Origin: a virus
Strand: one strand, 5' to 3'
Length of the DNA stretch: 22,714 nt
IMG/VR virus record: IMGVR_UViG_3300032294_002121
Coordinates: 1 to 22,714 of that record
Within the stretch, counting starts at the first letter, position 1, and every line of letters begins with the position of its first letter. The position numbers and the translations under genes were made by a program. Below are positions 1-7,325 of the stretch, piece by piece. The notes beneath the pieces were generated by a model that ran no database searches, was not told where the DNA came from, and saw only the letters and a program-made list of their open reading frames with translations.

Positions 1-2
1 AA

Positions 3-11
3 CATTTATTT
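3..11 (+). promoter_or_regulatory. Weak copy of the late-promoter-like motif
   Basis: CATTTATTT lies 14-22 bases before the start of the first gene and resembles the AATATTTAT motif found at seven better sites in the window. It differs at two positions, and the upstream context is cut by the window edge, so it is only a possible promoter. Confidence 0.25.
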
Positions 12-24
12 AAAATAGAATAAC

Positions 25-210
25 ATGATTTACGAAGTACAAATGCAATTTATTCCAGGTAACGATCAAATTTGGGTAGCACATCTTAACCCAAATGATC
101 CAGTTTATCAATATGATAATTTTGCTGATGCGCAAGCAAAAGCAACAGAATTGCAAGATAATGACCCAACAGGAAGACAGTATCGTGTAACACAATTAGC
201 TGCAGAATAA
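25..210 (+). CDS. Small hypothetical protein, 61 aa
   Basis: I do not recognise a family. The 61-residue product is soluble and acidic, with no signal peptide, membrane segment or cysteine. The pattern is an N-terminal beta-like stretch (YEVQMQF), a middle segment rich in Asn/Asp/Pro, a short helix around residues 33-44 (FADAQAKATELQ) and a final beta-like stretch (RQYRVTQL), suggesting a small alpha/beta domain. The start at 25 follows an A-rich leader (AATAGAATAAC) of the kind used by most genes here. The gene ends 26 bases before the next one, with a promoter-like motif between, and sits at the head of the fibre locus, so a virion or assembly role is possible but not shown. Confidence 0.65.
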   Translation: MIYEVQMQFIPGNDQIWVAHLNPNDPVYQYDNFADAQAKATELQDNDPTGRQYRVTQLAAE

Positions 211-211
211 T

Positions 212-222
212 AATATTTATAT
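212..222 (+). promoter_or_regulatory. Late-promoter-like motif AATATTTATAT
   Basis: A full copy of the recurring motif, followed by CAAATAA, lies between two genes 15-25 bases before the start at 237. No TTTG box is seen at the host -33 spacing, so it does not look like a standard host promoter. A role as a phage late promoter is inferred from its repeated placement upstream of structural genes. Confidence 0.5.
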
Positions 223-236
223 CAAATAAATAACAA

Positions 237-518
237 ATGAGAGCAATTCAACCAGTAAACATTTGGGTAGGTGGCCAAAATGTGCAAGCTAATAACATTA
301 ATATGTATGTTATTAATGATGATTTATCATCATCCGCTACATTCTATTATCAATTATTGAAAGTAGAAACAATAGATGATAATACATCATCTCAACAATT
401 AGCACAAGGCAATTTAACAATCAGTGGAACTGATTATGAAAATTGGAATGCAAACCCAGACATCAATAATGCTGCTTATGTATGGGCTGCTGGGCAATTG
501 AACTTGACTTTAGCTTAA
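237..518 (+). CDS. Hypothetical protein, probably virion-associated, 93 aa
   Basis: Family not recognised. The 93 residues are rich in Asn, Gln, Ser, Thr and aromatics and poor in charge, with alternating hydrophobic residues (VNIWVGG, NMYVIND, ATFYYQLLKVE, AAGQLNLTLA) that suggest a beta-sandwich-like structural domain. There is no Cys, signal peptide or membrane helix. The gene has its own promoter-like motif 15-25 bases upstream and an A-rich leader. It is followed after 45 bases by the long fibre gene, so a fibre-associated or other virion role is plausible. This rests on composition and neighbourhood only. Confidence 0.65.
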   Translation: MRAIQPVNIWVGGQNVQANNINMYVINDDLSSSATFYYQLLKVETIDDNTSSQQLAQGNLTISGTDYENWNANPDINNAAYVWAAGQLNLTLA

Positions 519-563
519 TATAAACCCCTCGCCTTAGGGAAAGTGAACTAGGGCACAATATAA

Positions 564-3326
564 ATGCCAAACGAATTTGTAGCGCGCAATGGTATCATTG
601 CGCTTAATAACTCATCAATAACTGGTTCTTTAGGTGTATCCGGTGGTATCACTGGATCTCTATTTGGTACGGCCTCATGGGCATCAAATGCCGTTACATC
701 ATCTTATATATTAAATGCAGTAAGTGCTTCATTTGCATCAACAGCATCGTTTGTAAATCCACTTAGGCAAAATGTAATAATAACCGGATCAATACAGCTA
801 TCCGGATCTAAAAGTACATTTATTAATACAGCTGCTAATGACACTGTAGCTGAATTTGTTGCTGGTGGTTCTACTAATATAAGATTTAGTAGTGCAACCG
901 TTGGATCTTCTGCTGCTATGTTTATCCGTCCACAAGATGGATTATTACAAGGTCAAAACTACACCTACTTTAATATAGCAGCAGCAAGTGCTAAACTTAA
1001 ATTAAGTACAGATAATGCTGCTAATCCTATAGAAATGCAAGGTGGTAATGTATTAATCAATACATCTACCGACTCTGGGTTTAGGTTTGATGTCAACGGT
1101 ACTTCTCGTTTCACAAATAACATGCTTGTAACAGGTTCTGTTACAGCTACTTCTGCTACAATAAATGGTGCAGTAACATTATACTCAGTTCAGAAAAACA
1201 GTGCTGATCAAACTAATCCTTTACAAATATACAATGCCTTTAATAGTATCAACCCTAGAATTGAATTCTGGGGAGGTTCAGGAGCAAGATTACACTACAA
1301 TACTAGTACTAGAGTATTAAGCCCAGATACCGCTAGTGGTGTTGACTTAGGTACCTCAGCTTTAAATTTTGGTAATGTATTTTCTAATACAATTACAACA
1401 AACACATCATCCTTCTTTGCTACAGTAAGTGGTAGTGTAGGTATTGGTAAGACTACAGCAAACGCTCGCTTAGACGTTAGCGGCTCAGCTATTATAACAG
1501 GTTCTCTCACAGTAACCCAAGGCATTACAGGTTCTCTCCTCGGCACAGCATCCTTAGCAACAACAGCATCAAATGCTTTAACAGCATCATTCGTTCAAAA
1601 TGCTATATCTGCTTCATTTGCATCAACTGCTTCGTTTGTAACAACAGCTCAAACAGCATCATTCGTTCAAAATGCTGTTAGTGCATCGTTTGCAGCTACA
1701 GCATCATCAGCAGATAACTTCTTAGTAAGAGGTACACTTACAGCACAAACAATTGTTGCTCAAACAATTACCTCGTCTACTGATTTTGTAACTGGTTCTA
1801 CACGCTTCGGAAGTTTATCATCAAACACACATCAGTTTACTGGTAGTGTTAGTATAACTGGAAGTTTAACAGCCAATGTTGCTACTTCATCTTTTGTAGG
1901 ATCAATTACAAGTACAGGAAACGGCACTTTTGGTGGTACTATAGTTGGTGATAGAGGGGATGGGTTTCTTTATATGCAAGGATCTAGAGCAGCTGGATTT
2001 TTTATTCAAAACCTATTAGGACCTATAAACTTAAATGCTACCGGATCTTCACTTATTGGTGGATATGTTACTGTACGTAATTCACTTAGAGTATACTCTG
2101 ATAATGATGGAACAGATGGTGTATATATTTTACCTACCACCCTTAATACCAGAAATAGAGCAGGTACAGATTTCTTATTAATAGGAGCAGCTGAAACATC
2201 TTCTATAAAGATATTCAACAATGGAAATGTATTAATCCAAGATGCTGTATCTAGTGGAACATCTGATCCAGGATATAAGTTTAGTGTAAGTGGAAGTGCT
2301 AGATTTAGAAACAATGTAGAAATATCTGGTTCATTCACAGTATTTACAGGCAGCGCGGTTGAATTCCAGGTTACAAACACAGGCGTTAGAATGGGTAATA
2401 TAATTACCGATGCTCACACAGTAACAGGTTCATTCAATGTTAGTGGCAGTGTAACTGCTACTGGTAGTGTTAATATAGCAGGTGGCGTATCAGCATCAGG
2501 AAATATATATCAAGGAGGTACAGGTAATGCTTCTACAGTATTAGCAAGTAATGGAAATACTGCTTTAGTTACTATTTCAAGTACAGGAGCTACTATCAAC
2601 ATGGGTAGATTAGGAGCAGTAAGTTTACTTGCTAACTCTACTGATGGTGGTATTGTAATGAATGATGGAGCATATCTTGGAGTATCATCAGGCACACTTA
2701 GAATTGGTAGTAATCTTGCTGCTAATAATGTTGTCATAGGTAATTTTGCTAATTCAACAGCAACAATAAATGGTAATACTACTATAAGTGGTTCTACTGT
2801 AATAACAGGCTCCTTTACAGTCATCACAGGCAGCGCAGTTGAATTCCAGGTTACAAATACTGGTGTTAGAATAGGTAATGTAACTGCCGATGTTCATACA
2901 GTAACAGGTTCATTCAACATAAGTGGAAGTGGATTTGTACATGGAGGTGGATTTATAGTATCTGGTACATTAGCAACATCAGGTAGTGCCTCTCAAGGTT
3001 TAGTAGCACCACTTAAATTCACTACTGCCACAGCAAACACCAACTATACTTTAGTATACACAGATGAAGGAAAGATGGTTGAAATGAATAATAACGCTGA
3101 TGCTCCTTTAACAGTAACCATCCCATTAAATTCAAGTGTTTCTTTCCCAATAGGAACAGAAATTTCTATTATACAAATAGGAGGAGGAACAACTATAATT
3201 ACAGGAAGTAGTGGAGTAACAGTATATAGTTCTCTTGGAGTAAAAACTCTTCAAAACCCATACGACGTTGCCTCTGTTGTAAAACGCGGCACTGATAGTT
3301 GGTATCTATTTGGTAATTTAAGTTAA
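564..3326 (+). CDS. Long repetitive tail-fibre-like protein, 920 aa
   Basis: Probable receptor-binding or structural fibre, acting at the virion surface. The chain is almost entirely low-charge Ser/Thr/Gly/Ala/Asn-rich repeats. Two regions (about residues 13-70 and 310-390) carry units like TGSLxGTAS and SASFAxTASFV. The rest has beta-prone ITGSxxVSGS units and segments resembling those in other phage fibres (SVGIGKTTANARLDVSGSA, RFDVNGTSRF). A block containing GSAVEFQVTNTGVRxGN occurs twice, 160 residues apart. The last 110 residues form a distinct C-terminal domain (YTLVYTDEGKMVEMNNNAD, then TVTIP, then VVKRGTDSWYLFGNLS) of a type seen at the ends of phage fibre proteins. No S74 intramolecular chaperone is visible. 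The start at 564 follows ACAATATAA; no promoter motif was found in the 45-base gap, so it is probably cotranscribed with the gene before it. Confidence 0.8.
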   Translation: MPNEFVARNGIIALNNSSITGSLGVSGGITGSLFGTASWASNAVTSSYILNAVSASFASTASFVNPLRQNVIITGSIQLSGSKSTFINTAANDTVAEFVAGGSTNIRFSSATVGSSAAMFIRPQDGLLQGQNYTYFNIAAASAKLKLSTDNAANPIEMQGGNVLINTSTDSGFRFDVNGTSRFTNNMLVTGSVTATSATINGAVTLYSVQKNSADQTNPLQIYNAFNSINPRIEFWGGSGARLHYNTSTRVLSPDTASGVDLGTSALNFGNVFSNTITTNTSSFFATVSGSVGIGKTTANARLDVSGSAIITGSLTVTQGITGSLLGTASLATTASNALTASFVQNAISASFASTASFVTTAQTASFVQNAVSASFAATASSADNFLVRGTLTAQTIVAQTITSSTDFVTGSTRFGSLSSNTHQFTGSVSITGSLTANVATSSFVGSITSTGNGTFGGTIVGDRGDGFLYMQGSRAAGFFIQNLLGPINLNATGSSLIGGYVTVRNSLRVYSDNDGTDGVYILPTTLNTRNRAGTDFLLIGAAETSSIKIFNNGNVLIQDAVSSGTSDPGYKFSVSGSARFRNNVEISGSFTVFTGSAVEFQVTNTGVRMGNIITDAHTVTGSFNVSGSVTATGSVNIAGGVSASGNIYQGGTGNASTVLASNGNTALVTISSTGATINMGRLGAVSLLANSTDGGIVMNDGAYLGVSSGTLRIGSNLAANNVVIGNFANSTATINGNTTISGSTVITGSFTVITGSAVEFQVTNTGVRIGNVTADVHTVTGSFNISGSGFVHGGGFIVSGTLATSGSASQGLVAPLKFTTATANTNYTLVYTDEGKMVEMNNNADAPLTVTIPLNSSVSFPIGTEISIIQIGGGTTIITGSSGVTVYSSLGVKTLQNPYDVASVVKRGTDSWYLFGNLS
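1581..1604 (+). repeat. 24-bp direct repeat, copy 1 (in fibre gene)
   Basis: A 24-base segment beginning ACAGCATCATTCG is repeated exactly at 1653-1676, a 72-base (24-codon) offset. Both copies encode TASFVQNA, so the reading frame is kept and the protein repeat is reflected in near-identical DNA. Confidence 0.85.
1653..1676 (+). repeat. 24-bp direct repeat, copy 2 (in fibre gene)
   Basis: Exact second copy of the 24-base segment at 1581-1604. Identity at the third codon positions suggests recent duplication or recombination rather than only protein-level selection. Confidence 0.85.
2346..2437 (+). repeat. 92-bp imperfect direct repeat, copy 1 (in fibre gene)
   Basis: This block runs from ACAGGCAGCG to GTAACAGGTTCATTCAA and is repeated with scattered mismatches at 2826-2917, an offset of 480 bases (160 codons). 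It encodes TGSAVEFQVTNTGVR and the following residues through TVTGSFN. Confidence 0.8.
2826..2917 (+). repeat. 92-bp imperfect direct repeat, copy 2 (in fibre gene)
   Basis: Second copy of the block at 2346-2437. Most differences are third-position changes or conservative replacements (Met to Ile, Ile to Val), consistent with an in-frame duplication that has since diverged. Confidence 0.8.
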
Positions 3327-3335
3327 TAAAAGATT

Positions 3336-3797
3336 ATGATTTTAACTAGAATGGGAGTTATTGCTGCATCAAAACCTGCTGTTGCAGTAACATACACCTA
3401 TACAGTATACTACACTTTAGAATTTGTTCCATCTAACGTACCGATAGATGGTACAGGAATATATTATTCAATAAATAACAATGGAGATAACCTCTTAATA
3501 GATTTTACTGAAAACAATAATTGTACCGGATATTATACTATAGATAATATATCAGCAGGAAGTACTTTATACATTGGTGCTAAAGAAGCAACTACTCCTA
3601 TCTATTATGGAGTATCTACTTTATCTTGTGGTGGAGGAGGAGGAGGTAATGAGTTTGATTATGGAGGAACAGAAGATGTACCTTGTATTAATGTATACAA
3701 TGTTCCTAACGTTTCTAGTAATCGAACATTATATATTTATGTAGCATCATATGAAGATAAAATTGGGAATCCATATTTCTATTATTGTGAACCTTAA
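3336..3797 (+). CDS. Hypothetical Cys/Gly-rich probable virion protein, 153 aa
   Basis: No family recognised. The product is rich in Tyr, Thr, Asn and Gly, with beta-prone alternation (TYTYTVYYTLEFV, YYGVSTLSC). There are four cysteines, in NNCTGY, LSCGG, VPCINV and YYCEP. A run of six glycines near residue 103 separates an N-terminal part of about 100 residues from a C-terminal part of about 45, like a hinge between two small beta domains. The gene begins 9 bases after the fibre gene stop, so it is probably translated from the same transcript. A second in-frame ATG five codons later (3351) could also be used. A fibre-tip or fibre-accessory role is inferred from position and composition. Confidence 0.65.
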   Translation: MILTRMGVIAASKPAVAVTYTYTVYYTLEFVPSNVPIDGTGIYYSINNNGDNLLIDFTENNNCTGYYTIDNISAGSTLYIGAKEATTPIYYGVSTLSCGGGGGGNEFDYGGTEDVPCINVYNVPNVSSNRTLYIYVASYEDKIGNPYFYYCEP

Positions 3798-3812
3798 AAA
3801 TAAAGTATAAAC

Positions 3813-4370
3813 ATGTTGATAAAAACAGGGTTAACTAATGGTGTATTGAATACATTTCATTCTCAAATGACTACTCAAGATTTAGTAAATGGTGATTGGA
3901 AAATAACAAAAAAACCAAATCATCTTATACTGAAAAAATCACTTATTAGAGAAGACATAATGTCTGATTATATTCCTTTTATTGAACGCTTTTATGATAA
4001 GCTATATAATAGAAATTTTACTAGTATTTTATTTGGAGGATTAGGATTAGGAGTACTACCCTATTTAGTACAATCTTTCTGCATAAAAATAGATGTAGTA
4101 GAAATTGACCAACAAAATATAGACTTAATAACAAATAATACTAATTATTTAGATCCAAAAGTCAATATTATACATGATGATATATTCAATTACACTACAT
4201 CAGAAATATATGATGTAATTTTAATAGATTTATGGTCTATAAAAACTATTAGTACTGTTTCAGAAGTTAGTATTTTAGAAAATAAATATGCTTCTAATGT
4301 ATCTCCGGATGGGTTATTATATTTTCCTATTTCTAAGCTAACAACAACAACTCCTTGCCCTACTTGTTAA
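3813..4370 (+). CDS. SAM-dependent methyltransferase-like protein (spermidine-synthase fold), 185 aa
   Basis: Likely a Rossmann-fold class I methyltransferase. The visible order is: glycine-rich motif I (ILFGGLGLGVLP, with G75-G80), an acidic residue ending the second strand (VVEID, E97 and D99) that would hold the ribose of S-adenosylmethionine, an acidic pair after strand 3 (HDDIF, about residue 122) and the strand-4 motif YDVILIDLWS (133-142). This order and spacing, and the D-L-W after strand 4, recall the spermidine-synthase-like group. At 185 residues it is shorter than full spermidine synthase (about 280), and its C-terminus stops soon after strand 5 (GLLYFPIS), so a small-molecule or protein methyltransferase is more likely than a polyamine enzyme. 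It lies in the fibre locus, 15 bases after the preceding gene. The substrate cannot be read from the sequence. Confidence 0.7.
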   Translation: MLIKTGLTNGVLNTFHSQMTTQDLVNGDWKITKKPNHLILKKSLIREDIMSDYIPFIERFYDKLYNRNFTSILFGGLGLGVLPYLVQSFCIKIDVVEIDQQNIDLITNNTNYLDPKVNIIHDDIFNYTTSEIYDVILIDLWSIKTISTVSEVSILENKYASNVSPDGLLYFPISKLTTTTPCPTC

Positions 4371-4374
4371 AATA

Positions 4375-4409
4375 TTTGGTTGTCTCCTATCCCTTGTATA
4401 TATTTATAT
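4375..4409 (+). promoter_or_regulatory. Promoter: TTTG-N20-TATATTTA overlapping the late-like motif
   Basis: TTTG at 4375-4378 is followed after 20 bases by TATATTTA (4399-4406), a 5 of 6 match to the Bacteroidetes -7 box TAnnTTTG, within a TATATTTATAT copy of the recurring motif. It lies in the 52-base gap before the gene starting at 4423, where a new transcription unit appears to begin. The host consensus is established; its use by this phage is inferred. Confidence 0.55.
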
Positions 4410-4422
4410 CAAATATAAAAAC

Positions 4423-4683
4423 ATGTTAACGATTATCATTTTAGCTGCTCTTAGTGTTATTGTTGGTGTTTGGATCCTCAACAAAAACAGTAAATCCACC
4501 ACAACAGAAACCAAACCAGAAGTTCCAACTGTAGAAGAAGAACCAATTGGTTACGAATCAGGTTCATTTGCCTCTACCCCAGTTGAAGAACAACCAACTG
4601 TAGAAGTTAAAAAGCCAAAAGCTAAAAAAACTACTGCTAAACCTAAAGCACCTAAAGCTCCTAAGAAGCCAAAAAATGCTTAA
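4423..4683 (+). CDS. Small membrane-anchored protein with Lys/Pro/Ala-rich tail, 86 aa
   Basis: Residues 2-19 (LTIIILAALSVIVGVWIL) form a single hydrophobic membrane helix at the extreme N-terminus, followed by a basic NKNSK. Next comes an acidic, Pro/Glu/Thr-rich linker (about 27-62), then a strongly basic low-complexity tail of Lys, Pro, Ala and Thr (about 63-86) resembling histone H1-like tails. By the positive-inside rule the C-terminal part should face the cytoplasm, where the tail could bind DNA, RNA or other polyanions. The start follows an A-rich leader (AAATATAAAAAC). It overlaps the next start by 8 bases, so translation is probably coupled. No recognised family; a holin or spanin is possible but no specific hallmark is seen. 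Confidence 0.7.
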   Translation: MLTIIILAALSVIVGVWILNKNSKSTTTETKPEVPTVEEEPIGYESGSFASTPVEEQPTVEVKKPKAKKTTAKPKAPKAPKKPKNA

Positions 4684-4909
4684 GATTGTTGAAATAGCTA
4701 AAGCATGGATTGCTGCAGCTAACCCAACTCCTGAACAACAGGCTATAGCGGAATATCGCGCCGCTGTGTGCGATCAATGTCCGCATAGAAACCATGTAGC
4801 AGCAATTAACACATTTACCTGTGGTAAGTGTGGATGCCCATTAAGTAAAAAAATATTTAGTCCACTCCCTGGCAAACAGGCATGCCCTGATCAACGCTGG
4901 GAAAAATAA
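4676..4909 (+). CDS. Small zinc-ribbon-like protein, 77 aa
   Basis: Six cysteines are arranged as C32-x2-C35, C49-x2-C52-x-C54 and C70, in the contexts VCDQCPHRN, FTCGKCGCP and QACPDQRW. Such paired CxxC knuckles normally bind zinc. The layout CxxCP, CGxCGCP, CPxxxW is familiar from small phage proteins of unknown function. Residues 1-30 form a likely amphipathic helix (IVEIAKAWIAAANPTPEQQAIAEYRAA). The start codon lies within the last codons of the preceding gene (ATGCTTAA overlap), which implies translational coupling, and the next gene begins 8 bases after the stop. Its role (nucleic-acid binding or structural) is unknown. Confidence 0.75.
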   Translation: MLKIVEIAKAWIAAANPTPEQQAIAEYRAAVCDQCPHRNHVAAINTFTCGKCGCPLSKKIFSPLPGKQACPDQRWEK

Positions 4910-4917
4910 AAAAGTAT

Positions 4918-5190
4918 ATGTCAGAAGTTAAAAAACTCACATCCGAAGAATTACAGCAAATTAAAGACATGCAAGCCCAATACAACAAGTTTGTATTTGA
5001 ACTTGGTAGTGTTGAAGCACAATTGCAAAATGTTATTGCTACTAAAGAATTGATCGAAACCGAAAAAGGTAATGTTTTAGGAGATATTAAAAAATTAGGT
5101 GAGCGCGAAAAAGAATTGGTTAATGGTCTTCAAGCAAAATACGGTACCGGAAATATCGATATAGAGACCGGTGAAATAACTCCGATGTAA
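4918..5190 (+). CDS. Coiled-coil protein, 90 aa
   Basis: About residues 5-75 are helical with heptad-like hydrophobic spacing (LTSEELQQIKDMQAQYNKFVF, then LGSVEAQLQNVI, then KELVNGLQAKYG), and the protein ends in a short GNIDIETGEITP tail. The form resembles prefoldin-like helical hairpins: two long helices joined near residue 45. It has no cysteine and no membrane segment. It is the last gene of a three-gene unit and precedes the sheath gene by 86 bases. Small coiled-coil proteins of this kind occur next to tail genes in other marine and freshwater myoviruses, to my knowledge without an assigned function. An assembly-chaperone role is a guess. Confidence 0.7.
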   Translation: MSEVKKLTSEELQQIKDMQAQYNKFVFELGSVEAQLQNVIATKELIETEKGNVLGDIKKLGEREKELVNGLQAKYGTGNIDIETGEITPM

Positions 5191-5224
5191 TTTAATTAGC
5201 TTCTGCGTTTTACGTGTTTTTGTA

Positions 5225-5233
5225 AATATTTAT
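5225..5233 (+). promoter_or_regulatory. Late-promoter-like motif upstream of tail sheath
   Basis: AATATTTAT lies in the 86-base gap before the sheath gene, 43-52 bases upstream of its start. No TTTG is at the host -33 distance. The sheath is expected to be among the most abundant late products, so a promoter here is reasonable. The longer leader also contains TTATAAATTA (5251-5260), a weak alternative AT-rich box. Confidence 0.45.
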
Positions 5234-5276
5234 CGTTAGGTAATCCCTAATTATAAATTAAACAATTACAAATAAA

Positions 5277-7310
5277 ATGTCAGAAGTAATTCTTTCCCCT
5301 GGTGTATTTCAGATTGAATCTGATCAAAGTTTATACACCCAAGCCCCACCAGCTCTTGGCGCCGCTATTGTAGGACCTACAGTAGGTGGTCGTCCATTTG
5401 TACCAACTTACGTTACTACTTACACACAGTACTTATCACTTTTTGGTGATATTTTTAAAAGTGGTAGCTACTATTATGAATATTTCACGTCACAAGCTGC
5501 TCGTGAATATTTCCAAAATGGTGGACAATCATTATTAGTAACCAGAATTATTAGTGGTTCAGCTGGTATTAGTACTTATGCTACATCTAATGTAGCTGCT
5601 ATTGACACTTTAATAAATGGTACTGCTGCTACAGCTAGTTTAAATTTAACCAATGCTGTTACTGCTCAACATTCTGCTTCTATTAATGGATTATATACAT
5701 TAAGTTTATCTGGTTCATCTGCAATAGAAATTTACAGTCGTCTTACAGCATCTGCCGCGTACAGTGCTATTTCTAGTAGCGTTATTAGTGCTTCATTTAC
5801 TAATCCAAACGTAATATTTACCGCTATTCCAAAGGGAACAACAGGTAATAATTACTATGTAGTTTCAGGTAGTACAACTACAATCTTTACTGGAGGTGCT
5901 GATATTCAATCTTTTCAACTCGAAACATTAACCTGGGGTAACCAAATGAATGATGCTGCTACACCAGCTGCTGTTGTTTCTGGTTCTGTAACTAATGGTG
6001 CTTTACCAAGTGGTTCATCTCAAAATGTTCGTTGGGAAGTAACTAATGTAAATACTGGTTCAAACGGTGGTACATTTACAATTGTAGTTCGCCGTGGTGA
6101 TGATAATAATTCTCAAAAGAATATCTTAGAAACATGGGCTAATGTAAGTTTGGATCCACAATTACCAAACTTCATATCTCGTGTTATCGGTGATTTAAAA
6201 CCAGAATTCAATACAATCACAGGACAGGTTGATTTTGAAGGTACTTATGCCAACCAATCATTATATGTTCGTGTAGCTTCAGTGACTACTCCAAACGTAG
6301 ATTCACTTGATAATAATGGTAATTTTAAAACTGGATCTTTTGCTTCTACATTACCATTAGTAGGTAGTGGCTCTGCATTTGGTGGATTTGCTGGTGGTGT
6401 AGCTGATACTAATCAGCCTAAATTAATGAATGAATTTATCACTACAACTAATATCCAAGGTTTCCATCCAGATGATTATAACCGTGCTTTCTTATTATTA
6501 TCAAATAAGGACGAATATCAATTTAACGTATTAATGGCTCCAGGAGCTGGTTTAGATACAGCTGCTGGTGATGATATGATTGCTACTTGTGAAGGTCGTG
6601 GTGATGCAATCGCTATTGTAGATGCTGGTGATTATGGAACTACAATTGTTGGTGCTACTCAAAACGCTGCTGGTCAATCTAGCAACTATGGTGCTACTTA
6701 TTATCCTTGGGTTCAATTGTTTAGCTCTAACTTAGGTAAGACTGTATGGTGTCCTCCATCAACAGTAATTGGTGGTGTATTAGCATTTAACGACCAAGTA
6801 GGTGCTGAATGGTTTGCCCCAGCCGGTTTAAATCGTGGTGGTATTCCTTCAGTAGTAAGAGCTGAACGTCGCTTATCTCAAACAGATCGTGATACATTAT
6901 ATACAGGAAATGTTAACCCATTAGCTACATTCCCAGGAACTGGAGTGTGTGTATGGGGTCAGAAAACATTACAACGCAAACCAACAGCTCTTGATCGTGT
7001 AAACGTTCGCCGCTTGTTGATTGCATTGAAAGACTTCATTGGTGGTGTTGCTCGCAACTTAGTATTCGAACAAAATACAACTGTTACTCGTAACCGTTTC
7101 TTAAGCCAAGTAAACCCATATCTTGAATCAGTAGTTCAACGTCAAGGTTTATTTGCTTATAAAGTAGTAATGGATGATACTAATAATACACCTGATGTAA
7201 TCGATAGAAATCAGTTAGTAGGTCAGATCTATATCCAACCAACTAAGACTGCTGAATTCATTATCTTGAACTTCAATTTAACTCCAACTGGCGCTGAGTT
7301 CCCTGCATAA
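5277..7310 (+). CDS. gp18: Contractile tail sheath protein (T4 gp18-like), 677 aa
   Basis: Forms the contractile outer tube of the tail. The N-terminus (SEVILSPGVFQIESDQS) has the SPGV opening typical of sheath proteins, followed by ALGAAIVGPTVGGRP, the conserved early strand. A long Ser/Thr/Gly-rich middle part (about 100-380) is the variable, surface-exposed domain. The C-terminal 130 residues carry the conserved interlocking core: GTGVCVWGQKTLQRKPTALD, then VNVRRLLIALKDFIGGVARN, then NRFLSQVNPYLESV, ending in the terminal strand FIILNFNLTP. Length is close to T4 gp18 (659 aa). It sits directly upstream of the tube gene, the standard order. It has its own promoter-like motif and ends in a hairpin that contains the stop codon. 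Confidence 0.97.
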   Translation: MSEVILSPGVFQIESDQSLYTQAPPALGAAIVGPTVGGRPFVPTYVTTYTQYLSLFGDIFKSGSYYYEYFTSQAAREYFQNGGQSLLVTRIISGSAGISTYATSNVAAIDTLINGTAATASLNLTNAVTAQHSASINGLYTLSLSGSSAIEIYSRLTASAAYSAISSSVISASFTNPNVIFTAIPKGTTGNNYYVVSGSTTTIFTGGADIQSFQLETLTWGNQMNDAATPAAVVSGSVTNGALPSGSSQNVRWEVTNVNTGSNGGTFTIVVRRGDDNNSQKNILETWANVSLDPQLPNFISRVIGDLKPEFNTITGQVDFEGTYANQSLYVRVASVTTPNVDSLDNNGNFKTGSFASTLPLVGSGSAFGGFAGGVADTNQPKLMNEFITTTNIQGFHPDDYNRAFLLLSNKDEYQFNVLMAPGAGLDTAAGDDMIATCEGRGDAIAIVDAGDYGTTIVGATQNAAGQSSNYGATYYPWVQLFSSNLGKTVWCPPSTVIGGVLAFNDQVGAEWFAPAGLNRGGIPSVVRAERRLSQTDRDTLYTGNVNPLATFPGTGVCVWGQKTLQRKPTALDRVNVRRLLIALKDFIGGVARNLVFEQNTTVTRNRFLSQVNPYLESVVQRQGLFAYKVVMDDTNNTPDVIDRNQLVGQIYIQPTKTAEFIILNFNLTPTGAEFPA

Positions 7311-7320
7311 GGGACTCGGC
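7293..7320 (+). terminator. Hairpin containing the sheath stop codon
   Basis: GCTGAGTTCCC and GGGACTCGGC can pair into a 10-bp stem with one bulged T and one G-T pair; the 7-base loop TGCATAA contains the stop codon. No T-tract follows, so it may be a weak terminator, an RNA processing or stability element, or a coincidence of coding sequence. A promoter-like motif begins 6 bases later. Confidence 0.4.
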
Positions 7321-7325
7321 CAGTT

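Noticed and set aside
526-541. Possible hairpin CCCT...AGGG before the fibre gene
   Set aside because: The stem is only about four base pairs with no T-tract, too weak to call a terminator.
564-3326. Short direct repeats considered as a CRISPR array or diversity-generating template
   Set aside because: The repeats are in frame inside a fibre coding sequence, irregularly spaced, and no Cas or reverse transcriptase gene is present.
4918-5289. Matching starts ATGTCAGAAGT of the coiled-coil gene and the sheath gene
   Set aside because: About eleven identical bases at two start codons, with no further similarity; likely chance or shared start preference.
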